Assembly: GCA_905182105.1 (NCBI GenBank)
Contig: CAJJAR010000002.1
Location: 62,001-126,000, forward strand
Origin: an uncultured Paracoccaceae bacterium
Lineage (GTDB): Bacteria; Pseudomonadota; Alphaproteobacteria; Rhodobacterales; Rhodobacteraceae
Direction of reading: 5' to 3'
Length of the DNA stretch: 64,000 nt
The notes below the pieces were generated by a model. It ran no database searches and was not told the DNA's origin. It saw only the letters and a list, made by a program, of their open reading frames with translations. Of the stretch, positions 56,721 to 64,000 are shown in pieces. The translations under genes were made by a program, and so were the position numbers. How positions within the stretch are numbered: position 1 is the stretch's first letter; the number at the start of each line of letters is the position of its first letter.

Positions 56721-57561
56721 CTTGGCCAACTTTCTGGCACTGATGACCAAGGCCTTGAATACTCAAGTCCATTATATCACCTTCCTTCAGGAATACTGGT
56801 TCCGGTTTCATACCAAGCCCTACACCCGGAGGGGTGCCCGTGGTGATCACATCGCCAGGGTGTAAAGTCATCAAGCTTGAAAGATGTTCGATGATTTCGG
56901 CCACGGTAAAGATCATCGTGGAAGTGTTGCCCCTTTGCATTCGCTTTCCGTTAACGTCCAAGGCCATATCCAGTTTTTGAGGATCAACAACCTCGTCTCG
57001 TGTGACAAGCCATGGACCCGTCGGGCCAAAGGTGTCGCAGGATTTACCCTTAGTCCATTGGCCTGTTAGGTTAGCTTGAAAATGGCGTTCAGAAACGTCG
57101 TTGACTATGCAATATCCCGCAACGTGGTCCAGCGCGTTCTCTTTTGTAACGTACTTGGCAGCTTTGCCGATGACCACACCCAGCTCGACCTCCCAATCAG
57201 TTTTGGTAGATCCGCGTGGTATCATCACATCATCATAGGCCCCAACAATGGCGGAGTTGGCTTTAAAAAACAGGATCGGATGTTTGGGAATTTCAGCGCC
57301 AGTTTCAGCAGCGTGGTCAGAATAATTCAACCCGATACAAAGGAATTTTCCAATATTTCCAACGCAAGGCGCGATGCGCTGTTTACCTTCAACAATTGGC
57401 AAAATCTCCGGATCAAGGGCGCGCAGTTTAGCTATATTGGCATCATCAAGCATATCACCATTGATGTCGTTCACATGCTCGGACAGATCTCGCAAAATAC
57501 CAGCATCATCTAGAATTCCAGGTTTTTCGGCACCGATCGCACCGTAGCGGAGAAGTTTCAT
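56713..57561 (-). CDS. Fumarylacetoacetate hydrolase (FAH)-family enzyme, probable 2,4-diketo-3-deoxyaldonate hydrolase
   Basis: A 282-residue FAH-fold protein. The metal-binding region is GSTKTDWEVELGVVIGK and VNDVSERHFQ, and the Ser/Thr loop TTGTPPGVGLG is near residue 250. Known members in sugar-acid clusters hydrolyse 2,4-diketo-3-deoxy-L-rhamnonate, -fuconate or -pentonate to pyruvate plus a hydroxyacid. The neighbouring SDR and dehydratase genes match that scheme. The ATG at 57561 gives the family start MKLLRYG, and GAAGGAA lies upstream; a start at 57615 would lie inside the dehydratase gene. Confidence 0.82.
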   Translation of the reverse strand: MKLLRYGAIGAEKPGILDDAGILRDLSEHVNDINGDMLDDANIAKLRALDPEILPIVEGKQRIAPCVGNIGKFLCIGLNYSDHAAETGAEIPKHPILFFKANSAIVGAYDDVMIPRGSTKTDWEVELGVVIGKAAKYVTKENALDHVAGYCIVNDVSERHFQANLTGQWTKGKSCDTFGPTGPWLVTRDEVVDPQKLDMALDVNGKRMQRGNTSTMIFTVAEIIEHLSSLMTLHPGDVITTGTPPGVGLGMKPEPVFLKEGDIMDLSIQGLGHQCQKVGQDA

Positions 57562-57580
57562 AGTCGTTCCTTCTTTCTTC

Positions 57581-59392
57581 TTAGTGGTTGTCACGCGGCA
57601 TAAACTGGCGCGCAATATCTTGATATTTGTCGGCGTCTTTAAGGATCATACCCTCATCAAGACGGCCAACTTTCTCTCGGAAAATTTCCTGCCAGGGCGT
57701 TTGGCTGTCTGGAATGTGGTAGCCACCATTTTCAAGCAGCAAGCGCGCACGCGCATTGAGCTCATCCAGAGGGACCAGCATATTGACTGTCGCTTTGCCC
57801 AAATCAATCCTCACAGGGTCACCCGTTTGCAACAATGCAAGACCCCCATTGTCTGCAGCCTCAGGTGAAGCATTCAGAATAGATGGGGAGCCAGACGTAC
57901 CCGATTGACGCCCATCACCAATACACGGCAGGGCATCAACTCCTTGTTTGATCAGATAAGATGGCGGACGCATGTTCACAACTTCTGCAGCACCTGGGTA
58001 ACCCTTGGGGCCCGTACCGCGCATGAACAGAATGCAATTTCCATCGATATTTTCAGTTGGATCATCAATGCGGTGATGGAAATCCTCTGGCCCATCAAAG
58101 ACGACAGCACGCCCTTCAAAGGCTTCGGGATCATGAGGGTTTGAGAGATAGGTTTTTCGAAAAGCTGGCGAGATGACTGAGGTCTTCATGATCGCACTTT
58201 CAAACAAATTCCCCGAGAAATTAACGAAGCCTGCCTGTTCCTTTATTGGGTCTGTTGAGGACTTAATCACATCTTTGCTCTTCGACCTTTGGGTCCTACA
58301 ATTTTCCGCCAAAGTTTGCCCATTTACAGTCATTACATCAGGATGGGGCAACAACCCACCTGCAATCAATTCACCGACGACAGCAGGTACACCGCCTGCA
58401 CGGTGATAATCTTCGCCCAGATATTTGCCAGCTGGCTGCATGTTTACCAAAAGTGGAATATCGTGACCGTGTTTTTGCCAATCATCATTATCGAGCGGCA
58501 CACCCAAATGCCGCGCAATAGCGTTCAAGTGGATGGGGGCATTCGTTGACCCGCCAACTGCAGAATTGATAACAATGGCATTTTCAAAAGCTTGGCGCGT
58601 CATAACATCTGTGGGGCGCATATCTTCCCACACCATATTAACGACCCGTTTGCCCGTCTCGTAGCTGATTTGTCCACGTTCACGGTAAGGCGCTGGAATT
58701 GAAGCAGATCCGGGCAATTGCATTCCCAAAGCTTCGGCCAATGAATTCATTGTTGTCGCAGTGCCCATCGTGTTACAATACCCAACAGAGGGCGCAGATG
58801 CGGCCGCAATTTCCATGAATTCATCAGTGTCGATATTGCCTGCAGCCAACTGCTCTCGGGCTTTCCAAATCACGGTACCTGAACCCGCTCGTTCCCCGTT
58901 CCACCAGCCGTTCAACATCGGACCAACGGACAACGCAATGGCAGGGATATTTACCGTGGCAGCGGCCATCAAAAGTGCAGGTGTCGTCTTATCACAACCG
59001 ATGTTGAGTACAACGCCGTCAATTGGATAGCCAAATAGCGTCTCTACCAGAGACAAATAGGCAAGGTTCCGATCCAAGGACGCAGTCGGTCGCTTGCCCG
59101 TTTCCTGAATGGGATGCACCGGGATTTCGATGCATGTTCCACCCGCTGCTATAATCCCATCACGCACGCGTTTCGTCAGCTCAATGTGGTGGCGATTGCA
59201 CGGTGACAAATCACTGCCCGTCTGTGCAATTCCGATGATCGGCTTGCCTGACTGCAGCTCCTCTCGTGTCAAACCATAGTTTAAATACCGCTCCAGATAG
59301 AGGGCTGTCATTTCTAGATTGTCGGGGTTCATAAACCATTTGCGAGACCGCAGGTTTTCAACGCCAATTTTTGCATTTTTAGGGAAGGTCAT
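57581..59392 (-). CDS. IlvD/Edd-family dehydratase, probable aldonate dehydratase
   Basis: A 603-residue iron-sulfur dehydratase. Three conserved cysteines that would hold the cluster are present: Cys65 (SPCNRHH), Cys133 ([10 protein letters not shown]) and Cys206 (GYCNTMGTA), and the C-terminal half has [18 protein letters not shown]. The sequence is of the sugar-acid branch (L-arabinonate, D-xylonate or gluconate dehydratase) rather than a biosynthetic IlvD, judged by the long N-terminal extension and the [17 protein letters not shown] block. It would convert an aldonate to a 2-keto-3-deoxyaldonate. Its start overlaps the SDR stop by 4 nt (ATGA). Confidence 0.87.
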   Translation of the reverse strand: MTFPKNAKIGVENLRSRKWFMNPDNLEMTALYLERYLNYGLTREELQSGKPIIGIAQTGSDLSPCNRHHIELTKRVRDGIIAAGGTCIEIPVHPIQETGKRPTASLDRNLAYLSLVETLFGYPIDGVVLNIGCDKTTPALLMAAATVNIPAIALSVGPMLNGWWNGERAGSGTVIWKAREQLAAGNIDTDEFMEIAAASAPSVGYCNTMGTATTMNSLAEALGMQLPGSASIPAPYRERGQISYETGKRVVNMVWEDMRPTDVMTRQAFENAIVINSAVGGSTNAPIHLNAIARHLGVPLDNDDWQKHGHDIPLLVNMQPAGKYLGEDYHRAGGVPAVVGELIAGGLLPHPDVMTVNGQTLAENCRTQRSKSKDVIKSSTDPIKEQAGFVNFSGNLFESAIMKTSVISPAFRKTYLSNPHDPEAFEGRAVVFDGPEDFHHRIDDPTENIDGNCILFMRGTGPKGYPGAAEVVNMRPPSYLIKQGVDALPCIGDGRQSGTSGSPSILNASPEAADNGGLALLQTGDPVRIDLGKATVNMLVPLDELNARARLLLENGGYHIPDSQTPWQEIFREKVGRLDEGMILKDADKYQDIARQFMPRDNH

Positions 59393-60150
59393 TGGCCACT
59401 CCAGCCTCCATCAATTATATGAGTGTGTCCTGTAGTGAAACCACTTTCGTCACTGCCAAGGTAGACAACCAATGCCGCAATTTCCTCAGCACTAGCTACG
59501 CGGCCCATGGGCTGGCGTGACACGAATTGCTTCATCGCCTCGTCATAGCTACCCAGTTCTTCGCCTAAAGTCTTAACGCGATCATGCCAGCTTGGGCTTT
59601 CTACAGTGCCCGGACATATACAGTTACAGCGGATGCCTTGCTTAATGTAATCGACTGCGACCGATTTGGTCATACCAACCACCGCTGCTTTGGTCGCGCC
59701 ATAGATAAACCGATTGGGGGCACCGATGATAGATCCGGCAGCCGAGGACATATTAATGATTGACCCACCACCACGCTCAATCATTCCAGGTAACGCGGCG
59801 CGCACGGTACGCACCATAGACCGCACGTTAAGGTCAAAGGCAAAGTCCCATTCATCATCCGTCGCATCCAAAATTGCACCGTGGTGCACAAAGCCTGCGC
59901 AGTTGAACAAGACGTCTGGTTTAGTCTTGGTAACCCCATCCAAAATACTTTCAGAATCTCGCACATCAAGTTCGAAAATTTCAATATTTTCGAGATTCGC
60001 ATCCCGAATCGTGGATAATGCATCCATGTTTACATCCGTCGCAAAGACCTGCGCACCCTCTTTGGACATAGCAATTACACTGGCCCGTCCGATCCCCTGA
60101 CCTGCTGCTGTTATCAAAACACGCTTTCCTCTAAGCCTTTGTCCAGTCAT
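59389..60150 (-). CDS. SDR-family oxidoreductase, probable 2-keto-3-deoxyaldonate 4-dehydrogenase
   Basis: A 253-residue short-chain dehydrogenase with cofactor motif [16 protein letters not shown] ([12 protein letters not shown]), and the catalytic Ser/Tyr/Lys ([19 protein letters not shown]); the C-terminus [10 protein letters not shown] is typical. In clusters with a dehydratase and an FAH hydrolase, such SDRs oxidise the C4 hydroxyl of 2-keto-3-deoxy acids. It is first in the minus-strand operon, with AAGGTGA upstream of the ATG, and its stop overlaps the dehydratase start. Confidence 0.82.
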   Translation of the reverse strand: MTGQRLRGKRVLITAAGQGIGRASVIAMSKEGAQVFATDVNMDALSTIRDANLENIEIFELDVRDSESILDGVTKTKPDVLFNCAGFVHHGAILDATDDEWDFAFDLNVRSMVRTVRAALPGMIERGGGSIINMSSAAGSIIGAPNRFIYGATKAAVVGMTKSVAVDYIKQGIRCNCICPGTVESPSWHDRVKTLGEELGSYDEAMKQFVSRQPMGRVASAEEIAALVVYLGSDESGFTTGHTHIIDGGWSGQ

Positions 60151-60335
60151 GATTTTTCACCTTCATATACTATTTTTCTCACCTGTCTTTTGCTTTGCGA
60201 GCTTTATCTTTTAGCCCAATCCCAATGTAAATTAAATTAGGACACTGGAACTTTTAAGCGGATAAGTTACCGTATGACAGAGATTTAGATTTGACCATAA
60301 CCCGCACGAGTTTCTGATGCAAAAGGACCAATGTC

Positions 60336-61220
60336 ATGAATCAAGCCCGCAAGATTACCCTAATCGGTACTGGCCTAATGGGCATTCCAATGTCCCGTAA
60401 TCTGATGGCGGCAGGGTATGATTTGACAGTCTGGAACCGCACCATCAATCGCACGACACCACTTGTAAATGAAGGAGCAAAAACTGCTCCAACAGCTGCG
60501 GAGGCTATTTCGAGTGCACAAGTCATCATAACGATGTTGTCAGACGGGTTCGCGACACAAGCGCTCCTCGATGATAAAGAATTTCAATCAAAATTAACCG
60601 CTGGAATGATCTGGATAGACATGTCCAGCGCCAAGCCGGAACACGCCCGCGCTCAATCAGCCCAGCTGGCCAAATTTGGTGTAGCCCACCTTGATGCCCC
60701 AGTGTCTGGCGGAACCAAAGGCGCGGAAGCAGGAACCCTTGCTATCATGGCAGGTGGCGATCTGGTAATTTTTGAAGATGTGTGCAGTGTCTTTGACGCG
60801 ATGGGCCATCCTGTTTATGTGGGACCTTCCGGTACAGGCCAACTGTGCAAATTGGCAAATCAGACCATCGTTGCGGTGACAATTTCTGCGGTGGCCGAGG
60901 CGACGCTACTGGCCGAAAAAGGCGGTGCTGATCCCGCCGCTTTACGTGCCGCACTTAAAGGAGGTTTTGCAGACAGCGTGATTTTGCAGCAGCACGGGGA
61001 ACGGATGTCGACAGGGAATTTCGCCCCCGGTGGACTGTCAAAATTTCAGGTTAAAGACCTTGATAACACATTAGCAGAAGCAGAAGCCCTCGGGCTGGAA
61101 CTCCCAGCGACCCAAGCTGTGAGAGATCGGTTTGCACATTTTTGCGAAGAAATGGATGGCGCTGATCTGGACCATTCGGGACTATATCTGGAACTTAAAA
61201 GTAGGAATGACCTGATATGA
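60336..61220 (+). CDS. 3-hydroxyisobutyrate-dehydrogenase-family reductase (tartronate-semialdehyde reductase/LtnD type)
   Basis: A 294-residue dehydrogenase with GTGLMGIPMSRNL (cofactor), APVSGGTKGAEAGTLAIMAG (substrate), GPSGTGQLCKLANQTIVAVT with the catalytic Lys, and QVKDLDNTLAEAEALG. This second paralogue in the island resembles GarR/GlxR (2-hydroxy-3-oxopropionate reductase) as much as LtnD. It is paired by an ATGA overlap with the DenD-like gene and transcribed opposite to the main operon, so it may act on the same C4 acids or on tartronate semialdehyde. Confidence 0.78.
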   Translation: MNQARKITLIGTGLMGIPMSRNLMAAGYDLTVWNRTINRTTPLVNEGAKTAPTAAEAISSAQVIITMLSDGFATQALLDDKEFQSKLTAGMIWIDMSSAKPEHARAQSAQLAKFGVAHLDAPVSGGTKGAEAGTLAIMAGGDLVIFEDVCSVFDAMGHPVYVGPSGTGQLCKLANQTIVAVTISAVAEATLLAEKGGADPAALRAALKGGFADSVILQQHGERMSTGNFAPGGLSKFQVKDLDNTLAEAEALGLELPATQAVRDRFAHFCEEMDGADLDHSGLYLELKSRNDLI

Positions 61221-62182
61221 GTAAAATCCTTATCCTCGGCGGTGGAGGAATGATTGGCCAAAAACTCGCTAAGCGGATTATTGAAACAAATGTCATGGCC
61301 AATTCTGAACTGACGCTCTTTGACCGCGCCTTTACAAGTAATGCTTTGGTTGCAAAAACTATGACCGGAAACTTAGCTAACCCCACGACAGCGAAGACGC
61401 TCGCGGCCAGTCGTCCTGAGGTAATTTTTCATCTTGCAGCGATTGTATCGGGTCAAGCGGAAGCCGAATTTAATCTTGGCTGGAACGTGAACATGATGGC
61501 GATGTGGCATCTTTTAAATGCCCTCAAAGTTGAACATGAGGCGTCTGGTTGCACCTATCGCCCACGTTTGGTTTTCACTTCTTCCATTGCGGTGTTTGGC
61601 GGGCCTTATCCAGAAAAGATCGGCGATGAGTTTCTGTCTGCGCCACAGACCAGCTATGGCGCACAAAAAGCAACTTGCGAATTAATGGTCAATGATTTTA
61701 GCCGAAAAGGCATCATTGATGGGCTATCATTACGGCTACCCACCATTTGCGTGCGACCTGGCAAAGCTAATGCAGCAGCATCTTCGTTCTTTTCGGGAAT
61801 CATTCGGGAGCCTTTAAACGGATTCGAGGCGATCTTGCCTGTCGCAGATACCGTGCGCCACTGGCACGCCAGCCCGCGTGCTGCGGCGCAGTTCCTGATC
61901 CATGCAGCTTTGCTAGATACAAAAATATTGAACGGGCGACGTGCGCTGAACCTTCCCGGGTTTAGCTGTACAGTTGCCGAACAAATCGAAGCCTTGCGCC
62001 ATGCCGCAGGCCAAAAGGCAGTTGACCTAATCAAATCCGTACCAGACGAAACCATCATCAATATGGTAAGCGGATGGCCACGCGATTTCCAGCCAGACCG
62101 TGCGATTTCGCTGGGGTTTGAAGCAGAGAAAAGTTTTAATGAAATCATCGAAGTCTACATGCAGGATGATCTTAGTACTTAG
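61217..62182 (+). CDS. denD: NAD-epimerase-family D-erythronate dehydrogenase (DenD)-like
   Basis: A 321-residue extended SDR. It has the N-terminal motif ILGGGGMIGQKLAKRI, the catalytic Ser in VFTSSIAVFGGPYPE, and Tyr/Lys in SYGAQKATCELM. The LRLPTICVRPGKANAAASS block is characteristic of the D-erythronate dehydrogenase group used with OtnK/OtnC. It would oxidise D-erythronate to 2-oxo-D-erythronate. It is coupled to the upstream reductase by ATGA, and its TAG overlaps the stop of the convergent regulator gene. Confidence 0.83.
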   Translation: MSKILILGGGGMIGQKLAKRIIETNVMANSELTLFDRAFTSNALVAKTMTGNLANPTTAKTLAASRPEVIFHLAAIVSGQAEAEFNLGWNVNMMAMWHLLNALKVEHEASGCTYRPRLVFTSSIAVFGGPYPEKIGDEFLSAPQTSYGAQKATCELMVNDFSRKGIIDGLSLRLPTICVRPGKANAAASSFFSGIIREPLNGFEAILPVADTVRHWHASPRAAAQFLIHAALLDTKILNGRRALNLPGFSCTVAEQIEALRHAAGQKAVDLIKSVPDETIINMVSGWPRDFQPDRAISLGFEAEKSFNEIIEVYMQDDLST

Positions 62183-62829
62183 CCATCTAATGTCTTGCCT
62201 GTCATATGTCGTTCAAGGTGATCGTAAATTTTGGCACGCGTTAGGCTCTCGTTTCCTGACAAGGCAGCGTCTAAAATTTCGGCATGGTGCTGGATGTTCT
62301 CGGAGATGAAATTGAATTTGCGGTCCGCGACCATCAACTGTTGTCGGAATTGAGCATAGATGCGACCGTGAGTTTGGTACAAGATCTCAGATCCACAGGC
62401 CGAAATAAGGGTTTGGTGAAACTCGTTTTCGGAATTGAACCAAATGTCCACCAGATCAGACGGATCATCCATGTCGTGAATACGCTTTTCGATATGGCTA
62501 AGTTTATGATGCGCAGCTGTCAAGCGGGCTTCCCAAGCCACACCGCCATTGCGGATCGACATAATCGTGCCTTCACTTTCCAAAAGTACCCGCAAATGCG
62601 TCAGTTCGATCAATTTTTTGACGGAGCGGTTAGGCACGCGAAATCCGCGCTGCTCCTGAAAATGAACCAGCCCTATTGCAGATAATCGGAACAAGGCCTC
62701 GCGTACGGTGCTGGCTGCACAGCCAAACTCCTCACGCAGTAGTTCGGCACGCAGTTTCGCACCATGTTCGAAAGCATTCGAGATTAGGCGTTTTTTGAGT
62801 TCTTGATAAAGGTCAACTTCTTGGGACAT
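62179..62829 (-). CDS. GntR/FCD-family transcriptional regulator
   Basis: A 216-residue regulator: N-terminal winged helix-turn-helix (about 5-70, LREEFGCAASTVREALFRLS, GLVHFQEQRGFRV) and a C-terminal FCD ligand domain (about 80-205, ELTHLRVLLESEG, NSENEFHQTLISACG, HAEILDAAL). FCD-GntR proteins usually repress sugar-acid genes and release DNA when a sugar acid binds. The ATG at 62829 yields MSQEVDLYQELKKRL; the frame extends upstream to 62919 but the extra 30 residues are not family-like. Divergent from the TRAP binding-protein gene, a likely target. Confidence 0.87.
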   Translation of the reverse strand: MSQEVDLYQELKKRLISNAFEHGAKLRAELLREEFGCAASTVREALFRLSAIGLVHFQEQRGFRVPNRSVKKLIELTHLRVLLESEGTIMSIRNGGVAWEARLTAAHHKLSHIEKRIHDMDDPSDLVDIWFNSENEFHQTLISACGSEILYQTHGRIYAQFRQQLMVADRKFNFISENIQHHAEILDAALSGNESLTRAKIYDHLERHMTGKTLDG

Positions 62830-62875
62830 GTCGATACCTGTATGTTGAGTGGCTTGGATTAAGTTAGAATAAATA

Positions 62876-62886
62876 ATTTCAGAAAT
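62876..62886. promoter_or_regulatory. Candidate operator between the GntR regulator and the TRAP binding-protein gene
   Basis: The 11-bp palindrome ATTTC-A-GAAAT lies in the 195-nt A+T-rich region between divergent starts (62829 and 63025). A second GAAATT half-site lies 14 nt to the right. Autoregulation by the adjacent FCD-GntR protein is likely in general, but this exact site is only a candidate. Confidence 0.28.
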
Positions 62887-63024
62887 ATACCAAAATCTCG
62901 AAATTAAGGATAATTTCACTTTTTCCTTGTTGGATATAATTCTTCAGCTAAACTCAGATTAGCGTAATTTAAGTGGAGTCTCGTAAACCTCCAGTAACAC
63001 ACGCTCAACGTCTGGGAGGACAAC

Positions 63025-64000
63025 ATGAAACTATTCAAAACAGCGGCTACATTAGCTGTCGCCGCAACTATGGTTGCTGGTACTGCGATGGCCGGCGGTC
63101 ACGCAACAACGAAACTTCGTATTCAAACGCACTTTTCGCCTGAGACATTGTCTGGCAAAATGGCTGCTAAATATATCGATGACATTCAAACAATGTCGAA
63201 CGGTGAAATTGCGGTGGAAATGTTCTATTCCTCATCAGTAGTGAAGTCAGTTGAGACTTTTGACGCCGCAGCCACAGGTATTCTTGATTGTGACATGACC
63301 GGCGGAGCTTACCAAACTGGTAAAAACCCTGCATTCCAATTTGCGGGCGACCTCATGGGCGGCTACCAAAATCCATACCAGCAGATGGCTTGGTTGCTTC
63401 ACGGTAATGGTCGTGCAGCTTTGAACGGTTTGTACAATGGCTATGATATGGAATTCATTGGTTGGTGGATTCCTGGCCCAGAATCTTTGGCTTCAACCAG
63501 CCCTATCCGCAACGCAGATGACTTCAAGGATTGGAAATTCCGCTCCCCCCCAGGCCTCGCAACCAAAGTTTTCTCGGCTATGGGTGCATCTCCAATCGTA
63601 ATGGATTTCAACGAAATCTTCACTGCACTTGAAACAGGTATCATTGATGGCGCAGACGCAGCGAACTTGACTAACAATGTTGGCTTGGGTCTTTACGACA
63701 TTGCAAATCACACCAACTTTCCTGGCTTTCACTCTATGCCAGCTGACCACCTTGCATGCCGCAAGGATGTTTGGGACGCAATGCCGGACAACCACAAGCG
63801 CATCATGGAAGTCGCAATGGACAGCCTTGCATTGCACAACGCTACTATCAACGAAGTCCAAAATGCCCAGACTGCTAAAGATCTACGCGCAAAAGGTGTG
63901 AACCTTTACGAGTGGACACCTGAAGATCTGGCCAAGTACCGCGCCGCTGTACAAACAGGTTGGACTGAATTTGCCACAACACCGGAAGCCAAGGCATTGC
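63025..64000 (+). CDS. TRAP transporter periplasmic substrate-binding protein, DctP family (3' end outside the window)
   Basis: The frame opens at ATG 63025 after GGGAGGACAAC, a strong ribosome-binding site, and runs to the right edge without a stop (325 codons visible). It begins with a signal peptide (KLFKTAATLAVAATMVAGTA, cleaved near MAGGHA), followed by a DctP-type binding domain: IQTHFSPETLSGKMAAKYID, WKFRSPPGLATKVFSAMG with the ligand-binding Arg, and FTALETGIIDGADAAN. TRAP systems import carboxylates, here most likely the sugar acids degraded by the island. Membrane subunits are expected just beyond the window. Confidence 0.92.
   Translation, partial: MKLFKTAATLAVAATMVAGTAMAGGHATTKLRIQTHFSPETLSGKMAAKYIDDIQTMSNGEIAVEMFYSSSVVKSVETFDAAATGILDCDMTGGAYQTGKNPAFQFAGDLMGGYQNPYQQMAWLLHGNGRAALNGLYNGYDMEFIGWWIPGPESLASTSPIRNADDFKDWKFRSPPGLATKVFSAMGASPIVMDFNEIFTALETGIIDGADAANLTNNVGLGLYDIANHTNFPGFHSMPADHLACRKDVWDAMPDNHKRIMEVAMDSLALHNATINEVQNAQTAKDLRAKGVNLYEWTPEDLAKYRAAVQTGWTEFATTPEAKAL

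Noticed and set aside
1-64000. CRISPR arrays, prophage, insertion sequences, rRNA genes
   Set aside because: No regularly spaced direct repeats, no integrase, transposase, capsid or terminase genes and no rRNA sequences were found on either strand.

Overview
The window comes from the chromosome of an alphaproteobacterium, most likely a marine member of the Roseobacter group (Rhodobacterales). This rests on alphaproteobacterial marker families and gene orders: the argH / small lipoprotein / lysA / TIGR02302-type series, divergent argH-tlpA, hisS-hisZ-hisG, DUF1489, a class II (B12-dependent) ribonucleotide reductase, xdhABC beside a BMP-type ABC importer, and many ATGA/TAATG start-stop overlaps at moderate G+C. 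No phage, transposase or CRISPR array was found.

Layout. 1-6 kb: 2-oxoglutarate dehydrogenase genes sucA (5' end outside the window), sucB and lpd, interrupted by a MAPEG-type membrane protein and two repeat elements. 6-9 kb: a minus-strand run ftsE-ftsX-plsC-PPOX flavoprotein. 9-16 kb: a zinc-ribbon membrane protein, then the minus-strand run argH - 58-residue lipoprotein - DUF2834 - lysA - TIGR02302, with tlpA diverging from argH. 16-27 kb: conserved genes (DUF1489, nrdJ, hisSZG, slyX) mixed with three visibly broken genes: a Hint-domain protein, an LpxR-like protein and a large lipoprotein. 27-40 kb: dnaE, then a purine unit made of xanthine dehydrogenase xdhABC translationally coupled to a BMP/PnrA-type ABC transporter. 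40-50 kb: a voltage-gated sodium-channel homologue whose C-terminal tail is cut off by a stop codon, several flavin- and NAD-dependent oxidoreductases, and a tRNA-Gln.

50.4-64 kb is a sugar-acid catabolic island. A divergent pair (idnD/idnO-like) would interconvert L-idonate, 5-ketogluconate and gluconate. An eight-gene minus-strand run encodes an SDR dehydrogenase, an IlvD/Edd-family aldonate dehydratase, an FAH-family hydrolase, a 2-hydroxyacid dehydrogenase, a LysE-type exporter, and an LtnD/OtnK/OtnC tetronate module. A plus-strand pair adds a 3-hydroxyisobutyrate-dehydrogenase-family enzyme and a DenD-like D-erythronate dehydrogenase. A GntR/FCD regulator lies opposite a TRAP-transporter binding protein that runs off the right edge. 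Together they look like uptake and breakdown of C4 to C6 sugar acids by a diketo-acid hydrolysis route plus the 3-oxo-tetronate-phosphate route. No OtnI isomerase is present in the window.

The main unexpected observations are: (1) four envelope-associated genes with disabling lesions inside about 25 kb; one is a Hint gene where a single-base loss would explain both the frameshift and the missing catalytic cysteine and leaves a U UUU UUA heptamer; (2) a 76-bp nested palindrome of REP/BIME type directly after sucB and a second dispersed repeat family with two copies; (3) the two-route sugar-acid island.
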